Shown here one piece after another: positions 25,043 to 35,499 of a DNA stretch of 64,000 bases. The DNA is from Hypericum androsaemum (lineage: Eukaryota > Streptophyta > Magnoliopsida > Malpighiales > Hypericaceae), in assembly GCA_963995505.1 (NCBI GenBank), contig OZ023188.1:4774001-4838000 (forward strand). The letters are read 5' to 3'. A program made the translations under genes and the position numbers. Numbering within the stretch: position 1 is the stretch's first letter; each line of letters opens with the position of its first letter. Under the pieces are notes generated by a model. It was not told the DNA's origin. It saw only the letters and a program-made list of their open reading frames with translations, and did no database searches.

Positions 25043-25516
25043 CTAAGGAACCAGCTGAGGAATAGGAAAACTTGGGTCCAACTCCTCTCGCTCCAATCTC
25101 ACGAACCGAGGAGTCGGCTCAAGAGTAGATAGGCTTGGGTCCAACTCTTCTTGCTCCGACATCACGAACTCAAGAGTTAGTTTAAGAATAGGAAAGCTAG
25201 GGTCCAGCTCCTCGTGCTCCAAAATCATGTAATGAGGAGATGGAGTTGGAACATAACCAATGCCATGAAGCGTTAGGTCATTTTCAGTCGTCACCGTCTC
25301 ATCCTGCCTAAAAGAATCTTCTTGGGTCTCCTCGTGTATAGAGGACTCTCGTACCTCCGAGTAATCAGAACCCAACCATGGATGGTTGTCATCCTCGTCG
25401 AGCTCCATCTGACTTTGATGTATAACCTGAGGGATCAGAGTAGGATTGAGAATCCTCGGTTCGAGCAAGGGATCTGTGCGGATATTCCCTCTTTTGAAAG
25501 AGCTTTGGTCAGCCAA
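25043..25516 (-). CDS. Acidic repeat protein fragment of the gag-protease element
   Basis: About 157 codons, acidic (ELDEDDNHPW), ending in three imperfect 21-residue repeats centred on EELDPSFP, which correspond to 63 bp tandem DNA repeats at about 25050-25240. It lies within the element between PBS and protease, where gag is expected. I do not recognise a gag fold. It may be gag-derived or an element-specific accessory product. Whether the start is genuine cannot be judged. Confidence 0.4.
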   Translation of the reverse strand: MADQSSFKRGNIRTDPLLEPRILNPTLIPQVIHQSQMELDEDDNHPWLGSDYSEVRESSIHEETQEDSFRQDETVTTENDLTLHGIGYVPTPSPHYMILEHEELDPSFPILKLTLEFVMSEQEELDPSLSTLEPTPRFVRLEREELDPSFPIPQLVP

Positions 25517-25805
25517 AACTCCATATGGGTATGACCGATCTTGGGTCAGAGCCGATTAGTACCTGCTCGATCCCGCTTGGACATTGCTAGCCCCCGTCCT
25601 TGCGGTCTCGTACTGTCCCGAGTGGTTCACTCCTTGTGTCTCCATCCCCAAGTAAGGAGTTGTTTGGTATGGGGGACTCATAGGTTTCCGATTGTGGACC
25701 ATAACCAAACTCGCCTGGCATTGGCGGTGCTATAGTGCAAGGCATATGACCAATCCATGGCTGTCTGAAGGCCACACGTGAGGACAGCTGGTCCGGTGGA
25801 TATGT

Positions 25806-26078
25806 TCATCCTTTGGTGTTGATTGACGACCACACGTGAGGATGCCTCATAGTGCCTACAAGACTCCTCGTAGAACTTTCGAACACAAAAAGTGGCATAT
25901 TTTCCATCGGGACGACAGGCATATAGAACTCCATCAGGGCGACATTTATTTCAGCCTGCTCTTTGAAGAAAGCCGATGTAGATGAATCCCACCTCCATGC
26001 GTACGACTGGGAAACAGAATGTATCAGCTCCTTATAAGGAACTGGAGCAACAAAGTAATCGGTCATTTTGATCAGCAA
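25806..26078 (-). CDS. First open frame after the PBS of the gag-protease element (90 aa)
   Basis: Begins about 30 bp inside the PBS on the minus strand, which is the expected place for the gag start. Sequence such as MTDYFVAPVPYKELIHSVSQ is not low-complexity but is not recognised. It could be the N-terminus of a decayed gag. No motif is assignable. Confidence 0.35.
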   Translation of the reverse strand: MLIKMTDYFVAPVPYKELIHSVSQSYAWRWDSSTSAFFKEQAEINVALMEFYMPVVPMENMPLFVFESSTRSLVGTMRHPHVWSSINTKG

Positions 26079-26109
26079 AGGTTAGATTGCCTTCTCATGG
26101 GCCCTCTTT

Positions 26110-26130
26110 AGTCCCACCAAGCGTGCCAAA
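26110..26130 (-). promoter_or_regulatory. Primer-binding-site-like sequence
   Basis: The minus strand reads TTGGCACGCTTGGTGGGACT a few bases after the LTR end. It resembles the TTGGC...GGGAC class used by Tat-like Gypsy elements rather than the initiator-Met type. The tRNA is not identified here. Confidence 0.5.
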
Positions 26131-26134
26131 AATA

Positions 26135-27990
26135 TGTTGTAGGATAAGTGAACAAGTAACCGGAGATGGATCCGGAGTGGTCATCCCAGGGTCAGTCTAT
26201 ACTAAGGCTAAAGCTAAAGCTAAAGCTATGCTACGGGCAACGCTATGGAAAGATAAAGCGAGACAAGATAGAAAAAGTATTTTCTTGGTGTGTTGTTAAT
26301 GATGTCCTTCTCTGTCGCCCGAGCCCCCTTTATATAGCACGTCTTGACCTAGCTCCATCCTTCCCAGGAAAGAAATCCCATCCCAAATGAATATGTTATT
26401 TTCTAATCAACCCAGCTTAGAATAGGAAATTCTAAGCCGTCTTCCTTAAATGACAAATCCCATCTTCGAATAGGAATATCCCGATTGTGCCGACCAAGCA
26501 ACTGTGACCTAAGTTCTTGTCTGAATCTCAGAAATCTCGGCTCAACTTAGAAAAATATAAGCCAACCTGACCCTCTTGAACCTTCCATGCAAAACTCATC
26601 TTAAGTCTGTCATCGCCCAATCAGCTTACCGTCTTTAAGCCCAAAGCAAACTCAAAACAGGCCCAAGCCGATGCCTTCTCAACTAAAGTGGACCAACTTC
26701 CTACTTTGAGGCCCATAGTGAAATCTTTGCTTCCCGCCTGTAAAGGCCAAATGCCCGAGAATCGCTTCCCGCCTATAAGGATCAAGTGGGCTTACCGTCC
26801 ATAAGCCCAAAATCACTTCCCACTTATAAGGATCAAGTGGGATTACCGCTCATACGCCCAGAATCACCTTTTCGGCCTATAAGCCCAAAGTAAAATACGA
26901 TAGGCCCGAATCTCCATTGAAACCTCCCTCTCGTTTATAAGCCTGAAATCACCTTCCTGTATTCGTGGTCGAAGCATCTATCTGGGCTCCCGCCTTGTGG
27001 GTCAAGGCGTAAATTTGGGCTCCTACCTTGTAGGTCAAAGCGCCAATCCGGGCTCTCGCCTTGTAGGTCAAAGCATACATCTGGGCTCCTGCATTGTAGT
27101 TCAAAGCACCCATCCGGGTATCTACCTTGTAGGTCAAAGCGTACATCTGGGCTCCTTCCTTGAAAGCCTAAAGTGCCCTATCGGGCTCCCACCATATGGG
27201 CCAAATTGTCTTCCTGGGCTCCCGCCTTGAGGGCTTAAGCGCCCTCCCGGGCATCCCGTCTTGAGGGTCAAAGCGGACTTTTACCAACATGGCCCGCCAC
27301 TTCTAAGTCCAAAGCGGGATGGCACCCACTATCAAGTCCAAAGTGGAACGGCATCCACTACCAAGTCCAAAGCGGGAGGATGCCTACTGCCAAGCCCAAA
27401 GTGGAACGGCGCCCACTACCAAGTTCTAAGCGTGAGGACACCTACCGCTAAGCCCAAAGTGGGACAGCGCCCACTATCAAGTCCAAAGCGGGAGGACACC
27501 TACCGCCAAGTTCAAAGCTGGTCGGTGCCCACTACCAAGCTTAAAGGGACGTTGCCTACTCGGACATCCCACTTCAATGGCCGAGGCGCACACCCGGATA
27601 TTCGCTTCAAGGGCCGAGGCATGCACCCGGACATCCGCTTCAAGGGCCAAGGTGCTCACCCAGACATCCACTTCATGGGTTGAGGTGCCCACCCGGACAT
27701 CTGCTTCAAGGGTCGAGGTGCTCACCCGGACATCTGCTTCAATGGCCAAAGCGTCAAGCTGCAAACCTAGAGAACATTTCTGCCTTAACCTACATTTTTT
27801 ACTTCCTTCCTCTCCGAATCTGAAAAAGTTGTAAATTAAAAAGTTGTAGATCCAATCTTAGATTTCTGTAGAAACTTGAATCATCTCAATCGGAGGTCTG
27901 AGGTGGAAGCTGTGATTTTTCTACCAAAATGCGATGGTCCTTGATGAGGCAATCAACACCGAATTGAAGCCTCGTTTTGACCCTCCTCCA
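26135..27990 (-). repeat. Right (5') LTR of the gag-protease element, inner part
   Basis: Starts TGTTG and continues to the Copia-like insertion; the rest of the LTR resumes at 33809-34096. It is about 2.1 kb without the insertion, roughly twice the left LTR. The difference is mostly the tandem arrays at 26945-27765 plus the left LTR's truncation. Confidence 0.8.
26945..27765. repeat. Three consecutive minisatellite arrays inside one LTR
   Basis: Array 1 (about 26975-27150) has a ~33 bp period around GTCAAAGC...GGGCTC...CTTGTAG. Array 2 (about 27300-27540) has a 29 bp period around AAGTCCAAAG...CCCACTACC. Array 3 (about 27575-27760) has a 33 bp period around AAGGGCCGAGG...ACCCGGACATC. The arrays are absent from the partner LTR at the corresponding position (about 13680). 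Long frames read on either strand here are products of the 33 bp periodicity, not genes. Confidence 0.85.
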
Positions 27991-28535
27991 TATTGGAAAA
28001 ATGGAGCAAATGTTTGTGAATAAAATGATAATTCAAAGGAAATTTTATTGGGCATAAATGATTTGAGTGGTTAATTGAAATGTTACAAAATTGTAATAAT
28101 CCACATTATAAATCTAAATTAAAATGGACATTTATTTAAGAAAAATCATTCATTATTTTTAGGTTTTGTAACATTCATCATTTATTTGGAAATTCATGAC
28201 ATTCCAAATTTATTGCATAAATTAAATCATATATTACATAATTAAATTGTGTAAATGCCCATATTTATTTTGCCCTTTGGATATTTGCTATATGAAAAGG
28301 TTATCCTTCATTTGTGAAAGAGATAACCAAGTGTACTGCCAATTTGCTCCATTTTTTGATTCCAAGTAGCTATACCTTGTTCTTGTTAGATTATTGGTTG
28401 CCCTTGTTCACTCGAACTCGGAAGGGTTTGTTTAATCCTGGAGAATTATACCTACCGGTGAAATAGTTCTTAAGGACAGCGTCTCCTACACGACTCAGAT
28501 CAATTTCTTGTTCTCTTCCACCAAATTTTACAACA
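27991..28535 (+). repeat. 5' LTR of the non-coding Copia-like element (545 bp)
   Basis: Aligns end to end with 33258-33803; ends ACAACA. Confidence 0.92.
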
Positions 28536-28585
28536 ATCTTAAGAACTAATACGTTTGAAATTTAGTTTACCCCACAAAAATTTAA

Positions 28586-29732
28586 GAGATAATTACTCTC
28601 AGAACCCCAGGGTATAGTCAAATAGACTCTGAGAACCCTGTAGTTTTTCTACTAATTACTGAGCCCCTATAGTTTGGTTATTATTATACATTCCGATCCT
28701 TGGCTGATGTCAGCCATAATTTTTCCTTTTTTGTCACTTGAAAAGACCAAAATGCCCCTCCCACTAAAAAATAAAAATAAAAATCAAAGTAAATAAAAAT
28801 CATGGCCCCTCATTTCCTCCCATCCCTCAACAACATCCAAACTTATATCCTCGTTTCCTCCGAACCCTCAACGTGATAAGCTTAATATCAACATCCGAAA
28901 GTGTGTGCAAGTCCCCCGTCGCCCTCGCGAACTTCACAGCTGTCGTAATCCCCCGCAAAATACTCACAATCAGTTCACAATCGGCGAGGCAGCGGCTTCT
29001 TTACCATACTGCTCCGCGCCGCCGAGAGGACGGGGACGGTAAGGAGGAGGAGCATGTTAGGGTGGAGAGTGGCACTCCCGGCGGGGTCAAGGTTTCCTGG
29101 TGGGGAGTGGTTCTGGATTGGGAAGACGGGAGCAGGGGGATTTATGGTTGTTGTGTATTTTTTGTTGTTGCAGGGAGATTTTGTAATTTGCAGGAAGTGC
29201 TTCGAGAAGAGGAGTTTCGGGGAGGGTAGGGTGAATGAGAACTTTAAGGTTGGTGATGGTGGTGAGGGGAAGAGAGGGGTTATTGTGTGCGGAGGCGGAT
29301 CTTGGAGCGATGAGGAGACTCTGCTGCTGTTGGAGTCGGTTTTGAGGTATGGGGATGATTTGGGAGCTCGTTGCCAAGGATGTTCCGACAAAGTCCAAGG
29401 ACGATTGTATTGCGAAGCTCATTGAGTTGCCGTTTGGAGATCTTTTCCTGGGTTTTACTCCGGGGAGAGACATTGGTGGTTCTTCTTGGTTTGATTTTTA
29501 ATTGAGTGTTCTTTGGTGTTCTTGAGAAAGAAGATACTTTTTTTTTATTTTTTGTATAAGGACATAAAGGTCATTTCCATGACAAAAAAAGGAAGGAAAA
29601 AATGCTGACATCAGCCAAGGATCGGAATGTATAATAATAACCAAACTACAGGGGCTCAGTAATTAGTAGGAAAATTATAGGGTCTTCAGAGTCTATTTGA
29701 CTATACTCTGAGGTCCTGAGAGTAATTATCTC
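28586..29732 (+). mobile_element. Pack-MULE carrying a SWI3A-like gene fragment
   Basis: Terminal inverted repeats of about 150 bp (28586-28745 against 29575-29732, starting GAGATAATTACTCTC) are flanked by a perfect 9 bp direct duplication, aaaatttaa, at 28577-28585 and 29733-29741. Long TIRs with a 9 bp TSD are the hallmark of Mutator-like elements. No transposase is present in the 1.15 kb; the interior is GC-richer and contains host-gene sequence. This is therefore a Pack-MULE inserted near the 5' end of the Copia-like element's interior. Confidence 0.9.
29045..29500 (+). pseudogene. SWI3A-like: Captured SWI3A-like fragment (zinc-finger edge and SANT domain)
   Basis: The plus strand encodes ESGTPGGVK, then GDFVICRKCFEKRSFGEG (end of a ZZ-type zinc finger), then a SANT segment (SWSDEETLLLLESVLRYGDD, followed in another phase by the KSKDDCIAKLIELPFG region), the pattern of plant SWI3 subunits of SWI/SNF remodelling complexes, closest in my judgement to SWI3A. 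A plausible intron with GT at 29092 and AG at 29173 separates the first two pieces, so genomic rather than cDNA sequence was captured. A single extra T near 29360 shifts the frame within the SANT domain, and the N-terminal SWIRM region and C-terminus are absent. Not a functional gene; it could yield a chimeric transcript. Confidence 0.8.
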
Positions 29733-29741
29733 AAAATTTAA

Positions 29742-31511
29742 TAGTAGTGTTAGTGGGAGCGAAAAGATTGGATCGTAGAGAAGAAGACGGAGTGGAGGTG
29801 ATGACAACCACCGTGACGATGGACTCAACGTACTTTGTGGAGAGATCGTTTGTTGATCACATAGATCTTGTGGAAGTGGTGAAGCAAGTCGATGTAGTCA
29901 TCTGTACCGGAGCCACAACAATTTTCATAACATCCTCGTATAAGTCGATGCCTTCGAAGAAGCTGGAATTAATACATTCCAAGAATTTTACCGATGGTGA
30001 ATGAGGAGGTAATTCTAGACCTTTTCTCTGATATTAGCTCTACTTGTGTATTAATTACACAAAGACGAGAGGTATTTAATTAATCTGTCTCATTATTTTA
30101 TATATAAAGTGATTTATGAAGATATAGCCAGTATTCCGAATAATGCGATAATCAGGGATATTGTGAATTATATAGTATTTATATTATAATATAATATTTT
30201 TCAGCCAACTATCTAATGACGAGATTATAAATATTTGAGAATTGAGATGTGCAATGTCATGAAAAATAACGGTTCTAAATTAAGAAAATTAATTTTGACC
30301 GTTAAGAATAATGTCATAAACATCAAGAAAGTAAATTGTAATTAATCATGGTAAATGGAATATTTTATGGTTATAAATTGAGGGCACGTGCTATAATGTA
30401 TATTTGGGAAAATTTAATGTTTGCTTTGTGATTGAGAAATTATCGACCCGAGATGAGGGAGTTCTTTGAGATAAGGAATTTAGGATGACAAGTTTCGTCA
30501 AAGTGGTCGTCACCAGGTACATAATATCTTTACATACTATGAAACTATAATTTGATACCTAGATTGATTGAGAATTTGACTTGTATAGTCATCTTATGCA
30601 TCTAGACGAAAATGAAAGAATTAAGCCTTATTTTAAACCTAATAGATTGTACAATCTAGAGGTTACCAAAAAAAAATGTTTTTGTGGGAATTAATGTCAA
30701 AGCCGTTTGATAACGGTCTAGGCCAATTTTTAATTGTTGTGAGAGAATCAATGTGGCTATTGAATTGAATGGCTGTTGGATAGGAATATAATGATAAATA
30801 ATATTTTTGAGCTAACAGGACGTTAGATGCAGTTGTAACAAATAGTTTTAATGGCTAATTATTTAGCTGAGAAAGTTTGATTCGATCATATGCTACCGTT
30901 AAGCTAAATATATATAATTCAAGAGTTTTAATTGACTAGTGTGAATCATTGACAGTTATCATCTTAATTAATTAGTTGTGAGCTTCACAACAAGAAATTA
31001 ATTATTTGAAAATTCCACATGATAAGGAATGGTTATGTGCTACGTTTCCTTTGAATTTTATTTTGGGAAGTGGATATTTTTAATAACTGGTGGGAAATTT
31101 TGTTTGATCGTGAGATCGTGTTTTGTCGATGATGTTAGAGAACCAGTATATTGTTCAATCTACTAAACGTGTCGAGACGGTTGTTGTTTGAAATAATTAA
31201 TTTAAATTAATTAGTAGAGATTTTAGTCTATGTTAACTTCAATTGAGAGTTGAGATACTTTGGAGAGACTAAGAAAACATATGTGAAGTATCATAATTGA
31301 ATACTGGTAGTAAATTTTGTGTATTTAAAATTGCTGTTGATGATATAGTCGTGATGATTATTGTCTATTATGTTGGTTAATGCTATATATGCTTGACAAA
31401 GTCTAGTATTTGGTAGATTAAAATTATTATTTGAGAATTTCTGGCTTTAAGATGATGAAGTTGATGAGTTAAAATAGTGGGGGCTAAATAAATCCATATA
31501 TTTACAATATA
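29742..31511 (+). other. Non-coding interior of the Copia-like element
   Basis: AT-rich, no retroelement motif. A frame of 85 codons at 29747-30004 contains DLVEVVKQVDVVICTG, faintly like NAD(P)-binding reductases of the isoflavone-reductase group, but too short to assign. Confidence 0.5.
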
Positions 31512-31519
31512 ATTGTTAC

Positions 31520-31730
31520 CAGGGGCGATCCCTACTTAATTTTTTTTATGGTTGATAATTAGGTATATTTTTTAATGTATGTCCTCACTAATATTAGAAA
31601 TTGACCCCACTAAAAAATTAATCAACCTAAAAATTGAAACTAGAATGGCTCATTACTGATTTATCATATGCTTGTCGGGCCCAAAAAATTATATTGCCCC
31701 CACTCCTCAAATTTTCTGCCTCCGTCCCTG
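31520..31730. mobile_element. hAT-type MITE (211 bp)
   Basis: Begins CAGGGGCGATCC and ends GGCTCCGTCCCTG-like (GCCTCCGTCCCTG), imperfect terminal inverted repeats of the CAGGGGCGGA class. A perfect 8 bp target duplication, attgttac, occurs at 31512-31519 and 31731-31738. There is no coding capacity. Confidence 0.9.
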
Positions 31731-31738
31731 ATTGTTAC

Positions 31739-33257
31739 AATATGTTTTGAGAATACCACGTGATGACCGTAATTTTGAGGCGGACTCTATTATAAATAGA
31801 GAGCCACGTGATGATCCTATTTTAAGCAAGTGAAGATTGAGAATATATTCTCATAGCTCTAATATTTAATATTAGGATAATTTTATGTAATAAAATTTGA
31901 AAGATGTCATATATTATGGCATCAAATATTGTGGATATTCATTGTATTGAGAAAATACAATGATGTTAATTGAATTTTAGATGAAAGTGAGAAAAATAAT
32001 CCAATAGTTTTGTGGGTACCTTGGAAGTGGTGTGGTTGCGTGGAGATTGACCAAGAAAATCATAGTAGCAAAAACTACTATGAAGTAAGAAGATTATATA
32101 GCTCTAGAGTTGATCGTTGATAAACTTGAGTAGTAAATATATTTTTTGGGAACAAAGTCAACATTGTTGATGTCCTATTAGTGTGCCAAGTGGTTACTAT
32201 GAAGTAGAGGTTATTATGGTTGTGAATTTTTTGGAGAATATTCTTTTAAGAATATAACCGACACTATTAGTGTTAATGACTTGATATTGCCAAAGTGCAA
32301 TAGCCATAGCTAAATACAAAGTTATTAATAGAAAAATCAATATATTTGGTTAATGTGGTTAAATAGCTACTAAAAGATGGTTTAATATCCGTAGAATGTG
32401 TGAAGTCGGAGTAGGCATGGCCAATCCTCTGACATAACCCTTGTGAAAAAGGATGTGTAAACATCGAGGGGAATAGGACTTAAGCCAAATTGCTAGATTA
32501 ACGGTGATGGAAACCCAACCTTTGTGATTGGAGATCCCATGAATAAGGTTCATATGGGTAATAATAAGTCACGAGTTAATCACTCTAGTACTAAAATTTG
32601 GTCCATTTCCTTGTGAAAAAGGATGAGTAAACATCGAGGGGAATGAGACTTAAGCCAAATTGCTAGATTAACGGTGATGGGAACCCAACCTTTGTAATTG
32701 GAGATCCCATGAATCAGGTTCATATGGATAATAACAAGTCACGAGTTAATCACTCTAGTACTAAAATTTGGTCCCTTACCTATGGTGTGGGTGTAAGAGT
32801 ACTAGCTTGTACTGTGGTAGGATAAGGTTAAAGCTTTTAATGATCTTATAGTCCTTAAAAAGGGTGGTGTATAAAGTGCAATACACACTTGATGAGGTCA
32901 CCTATATGGGTGTCGAGTGGAGCCGCTCGTATGAGATTGTGGCTTAATTTTTGGAGCACTCATGAATTATCGGGCTGCGCCGCATGGCCATTTTAGTGCG
33001 GAACAACGAAAACGACAAGAACTACAGGGGTGAGGTGTGGCTTGTAGGGTTCAGGTATACAATATAGTGATCATGATTCATAGAAGTTAAGATAACTTCA
33101 TCATGACACTTGTATAACTTCCCTATAAGTCTAAGGTCTGGTTCATAGTCTGCGAGACACCAATGCTGATGCATCTGCATCCATATAACTACTCGGAAAA
33201 TATTTCAAATTTTTTCGCTATGTATATCAGTGAAAAATATTTGAAATAGTGGGAGAT
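31739..33257 (+). other. Non-coding 3' interior of the Copia-like element
   Basis: No protein-like frame. Contains the 170 bp tandem duplication at 32439-32778 and ends in the purine-rich tract before the 3' LTR. Confidence 0.6.
32439..32778. repeat. Two-copy 170 bp tandem duplication
   Basis: Copies at 32439-32608 and 32609-32778 differ at only a handful of positions; each runs from CCTTGTGAAAAAGG to CTAAAATTTGGTCC. Confidence 0.93.
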
Positions 33258-33803
33258 TGTTGGAAAAATGGAGCAAATATTTGTGAGTAAAATGATAATT
33301 CAAAGGAAATTTTATTGGGCATAAATAATTTGAGTGGTTAATGTGAGATGTAACAAAATTGTAATAATCCACGTTATAAATGCAAATTAAAATGGACATT
33401 CATTTAAGAAAAATTATTCATTATTTTTAGGTTTTGTAACATTCATCATTTATTTGGAAATTCAGGACATTCCAAATTAATTGCATAAATTAAATCATAT
33501 GTTACACAATTAAATTGTGTAAATGCTCATATTTATTTTGCCCTTTGGATATTTACTATATAAGAATGTTATCCTTCATTTGTGAAAGAAACAACTAAGT
33601 GTACTACCTATTTGCTCTATTTTTCGATTACGAGTAGCTATACCTTGTTCTTGTTAGATTATTGGTTGTCCGTGTTCACTCGAACTCGGAATGGTCTGTT
33701 TAATCGTGGAGAACTACACTTACCGGTGAAATAGTTCTTACGGACAGCGTCTCGTACGTGACTCAGATCAATTTCTTGTTCTCTTCCACAAAATTTTACA
33801 ACA
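33258..33803 (+). repeat. 3' LTR of the non-coding Copia-like element (546 bp)
   Basis: Starts TGTTGG after AGTGGGAGAT and ends ACAACA before TSD ctcca. Confidence 0.92.
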
Positions 33804-33808
33804 CTCCA

Positions 33809-34096
33809 TGCATATTTGGGCAAGACTATTCAAATATAAGTTGGAGATCTACTTCTTGGCTTTTCATGGCAATAAGAATCACTCCAATCCGAGGTCCGAG
33901 TAGAGTGTTACAGCCAATTTCCCAAGGCTGCTTTAGTACCCACCATGTACATGTGAAAGCACCAAAGCTCTCTTCCCTGACTTCGTGCTAGGCACCAACT
34001 TTGCGATTATGGACCTCAAGCCAAAGCTTGTCTCCAAAGACGCAGACCTCGTGTCAAACCTCGGTTTCATGAACGCAAAATATTTGACCTCCAACA
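33809..34096 (-). repeat. Right (5') LTR of the gag-protease element, outer part
   Basis: Continues the alignment with the left LTR (13846-14129) after the insertion and ends GACCTCCAACA. This end is the right boundary of the 21 kb nest. Confidence 0.85.
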
Positions 34097-35499
34097 GTTT
34101 ATGTTATTCATGTGTGCTTCGTAGACCATGAAATGATCTCATGCAAGCGACACCACTTGGGTAAAACTTCGTCAAGTGTATAATGGACTTCACACACCGC
34201 CCATAGTGCTACGGAGTTCATTAAAACCTTCATCTTATCCTAATTAGAGTCTGTTAGGAGTTTATAATGTTCAATGAGTTGTTTGTAGGTACTTTAATTT
34301 TTTTTATGCTCATTGTAATATATGCTTTTTTGGTAAATATTTGGTATGGAGAGCTAGTATTGTCTGATACTATTTATAGCACGGGTAGAGCCTGTCGCCC
34401 TCTGATGCGCATCTCCTGGATGTCTTCGCGAATGAGGCGCGTTTGGACATGTGATTGGTCCTTCGACGACCTGATTTGATCCAAGCTCTTTCAATCGGTT
34501 AGACTAAAATATTTATAAATTAATGATGCCGGGACTCTAAATTTTACTATTTTGGAGATATTAATTAATTGACAACTTAATAATTTACCGAGTGATTTTG
34601 TGATTCAACGAAAATAAATTTAACTACATAAAGTTCATTGTACATACATATAATTAATAAAACATACTATTTTATGAAGTAACCGATAGAGAAAATATAT
34701 CGTCAGTAAAAAAATTTGTACAAATAAATATTAAAAATTCCGTTGATGATAAAGCTGATAATGTTTGGGAAACTTTAGAATAAATCACACAAATGGAAAC
34801 AATCATAGCGTCAACAACTCTCTTTAATACGACACCGGAGCTCTTAAAATCTTATGAAAGATTGAAATAGATTTAAATTTCGATAACAAACGACCATATA
34901 TTCATATTTTACTAATTGCATAATTGTATTTATTTTTTAATTTTAGATGATAATTAATTTATGATATTAATGGTACTATATAAATATATAAGGATATTTT
35001 CAAAAATTATTATCTTATTAATATATCAAAATTACTAATTTTTTTAACTGATCCGAGTTGGAGCAAGACAAAATTATTAATTTAAAGAGTATATTAGTTT
35101 ATTATGTATTAATTTATAGTAGCTTTACAGTATTTTAATCCAAATTTATAGTAGCTTTACAGTATTTGCTAGAGGCGTGGCTGCGAGGTCTACTCCTCCT
35201 TATATTATAGTTTTCTTGTTTCATTATTGATGTATACATTATGGATTAATAGAAAAATAAGAAAATTTTTATGAGACTGTGGACTATTATTGGTTCTATG
35301 TACCGTTTTATTGGTCTGGTATGTTAAGTTGCTAGTGTCGTGGTTATAGAAGGGAGTATGTCACATAATTGATATATAACCGATATAGCTTGTATTTAGT
35401 AACTTATCATATGATGACATTATGATTGTGGACTTTTGAGTTGAGATTACTTATGTTGTGCACCTTATGTCATATTATTAACCTATATTCAAGCCAACC
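34097..35499. other. Intergenic DNA with a duplicated remnant shared with 48055-48330
   Basis: No gene. About 34130-34330 matches 48060-48290 (for example TTCGTTAAAACCTTC-type, ATGAGTTGTTT, GGTACTTT words), indicating that this belongs to the duplicated glucanase neighbourhood. A short direct repeat (TTTATAGTAGCTTTACAGTATTT) occurs twice near 35113 and 35148. Confidence 0.5.

Larger units (their letters stand above)
27991..33803 (+). mobile_element. Copia-like LTR element without recognisable coding, with two nested DNA transposons
   Basis: LTRs at 27991-28535 and 33258-33803 are near-identical, with perfect TSD ctcca at 27986-27990 and 33804-33808. The 3' LTR begins TGTTGG and both end ACAACA; the 5' LTR start has mutated to TATTGG. 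A purine-rich tract (AATAGTGGGAGAT) precedes the 3' LTR, which sets plus orientation and is typical of Copia. After subtracting the Pack-MULE and MITE about 3.4 kb of interior remain, with no gag, protease, RT or integrase motif. No initiator-Met PBS is seen. Either coding has decayed completely or the element is a non-coding, trans-mobilised type. Confidence 0.88.
13036..34096 (-). mobile_element. Non-autonomous gag-protease LTR element (TR-GAG-like), host of four nested insertions
   Basis: Two diverged LTRs in direct orientation lie at 13036-14129 and 26135-34096; the right one is split by another element. On the minus strand the right LTR is the 5' LTR. It is followed by a PBS-like TTGGCACGCTTGGTGGGACT (26110-26130), then gag-like frames, a retropepsin motif, a G-rich polypurine tract (near 14130-14140) and the left (3') LTR. 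After removing the chromovirus and the Copia-like insertion the element is roughly 6 kb, with no RT, RNase H or integrase sequence. The PBS resembles non-Met tRNA sites of Tat-like Gypsy elements. The left LTR lacks its outer ~185 bp, so no TSD can be shown. Confidence 0.75.

Noticed and set aside
24925..27765. CRISPR-like array
   Set aside because: Units are contiguous with no unique spacers, and the context is a plant LTR element.
26949..27834. Long repetitive frames on both strands at 26949-27834
   Set aside because: Products of 33 bp periodic minisatellites (a multiple of three), not coding genes.
29747..30004. Isoflavone-reductase-like fragment (DLVEVVKQVDVVICTG)
   Set aside because: The resemblance covers about a dozen residues with no catalytic motif or exon structure; likely chance.
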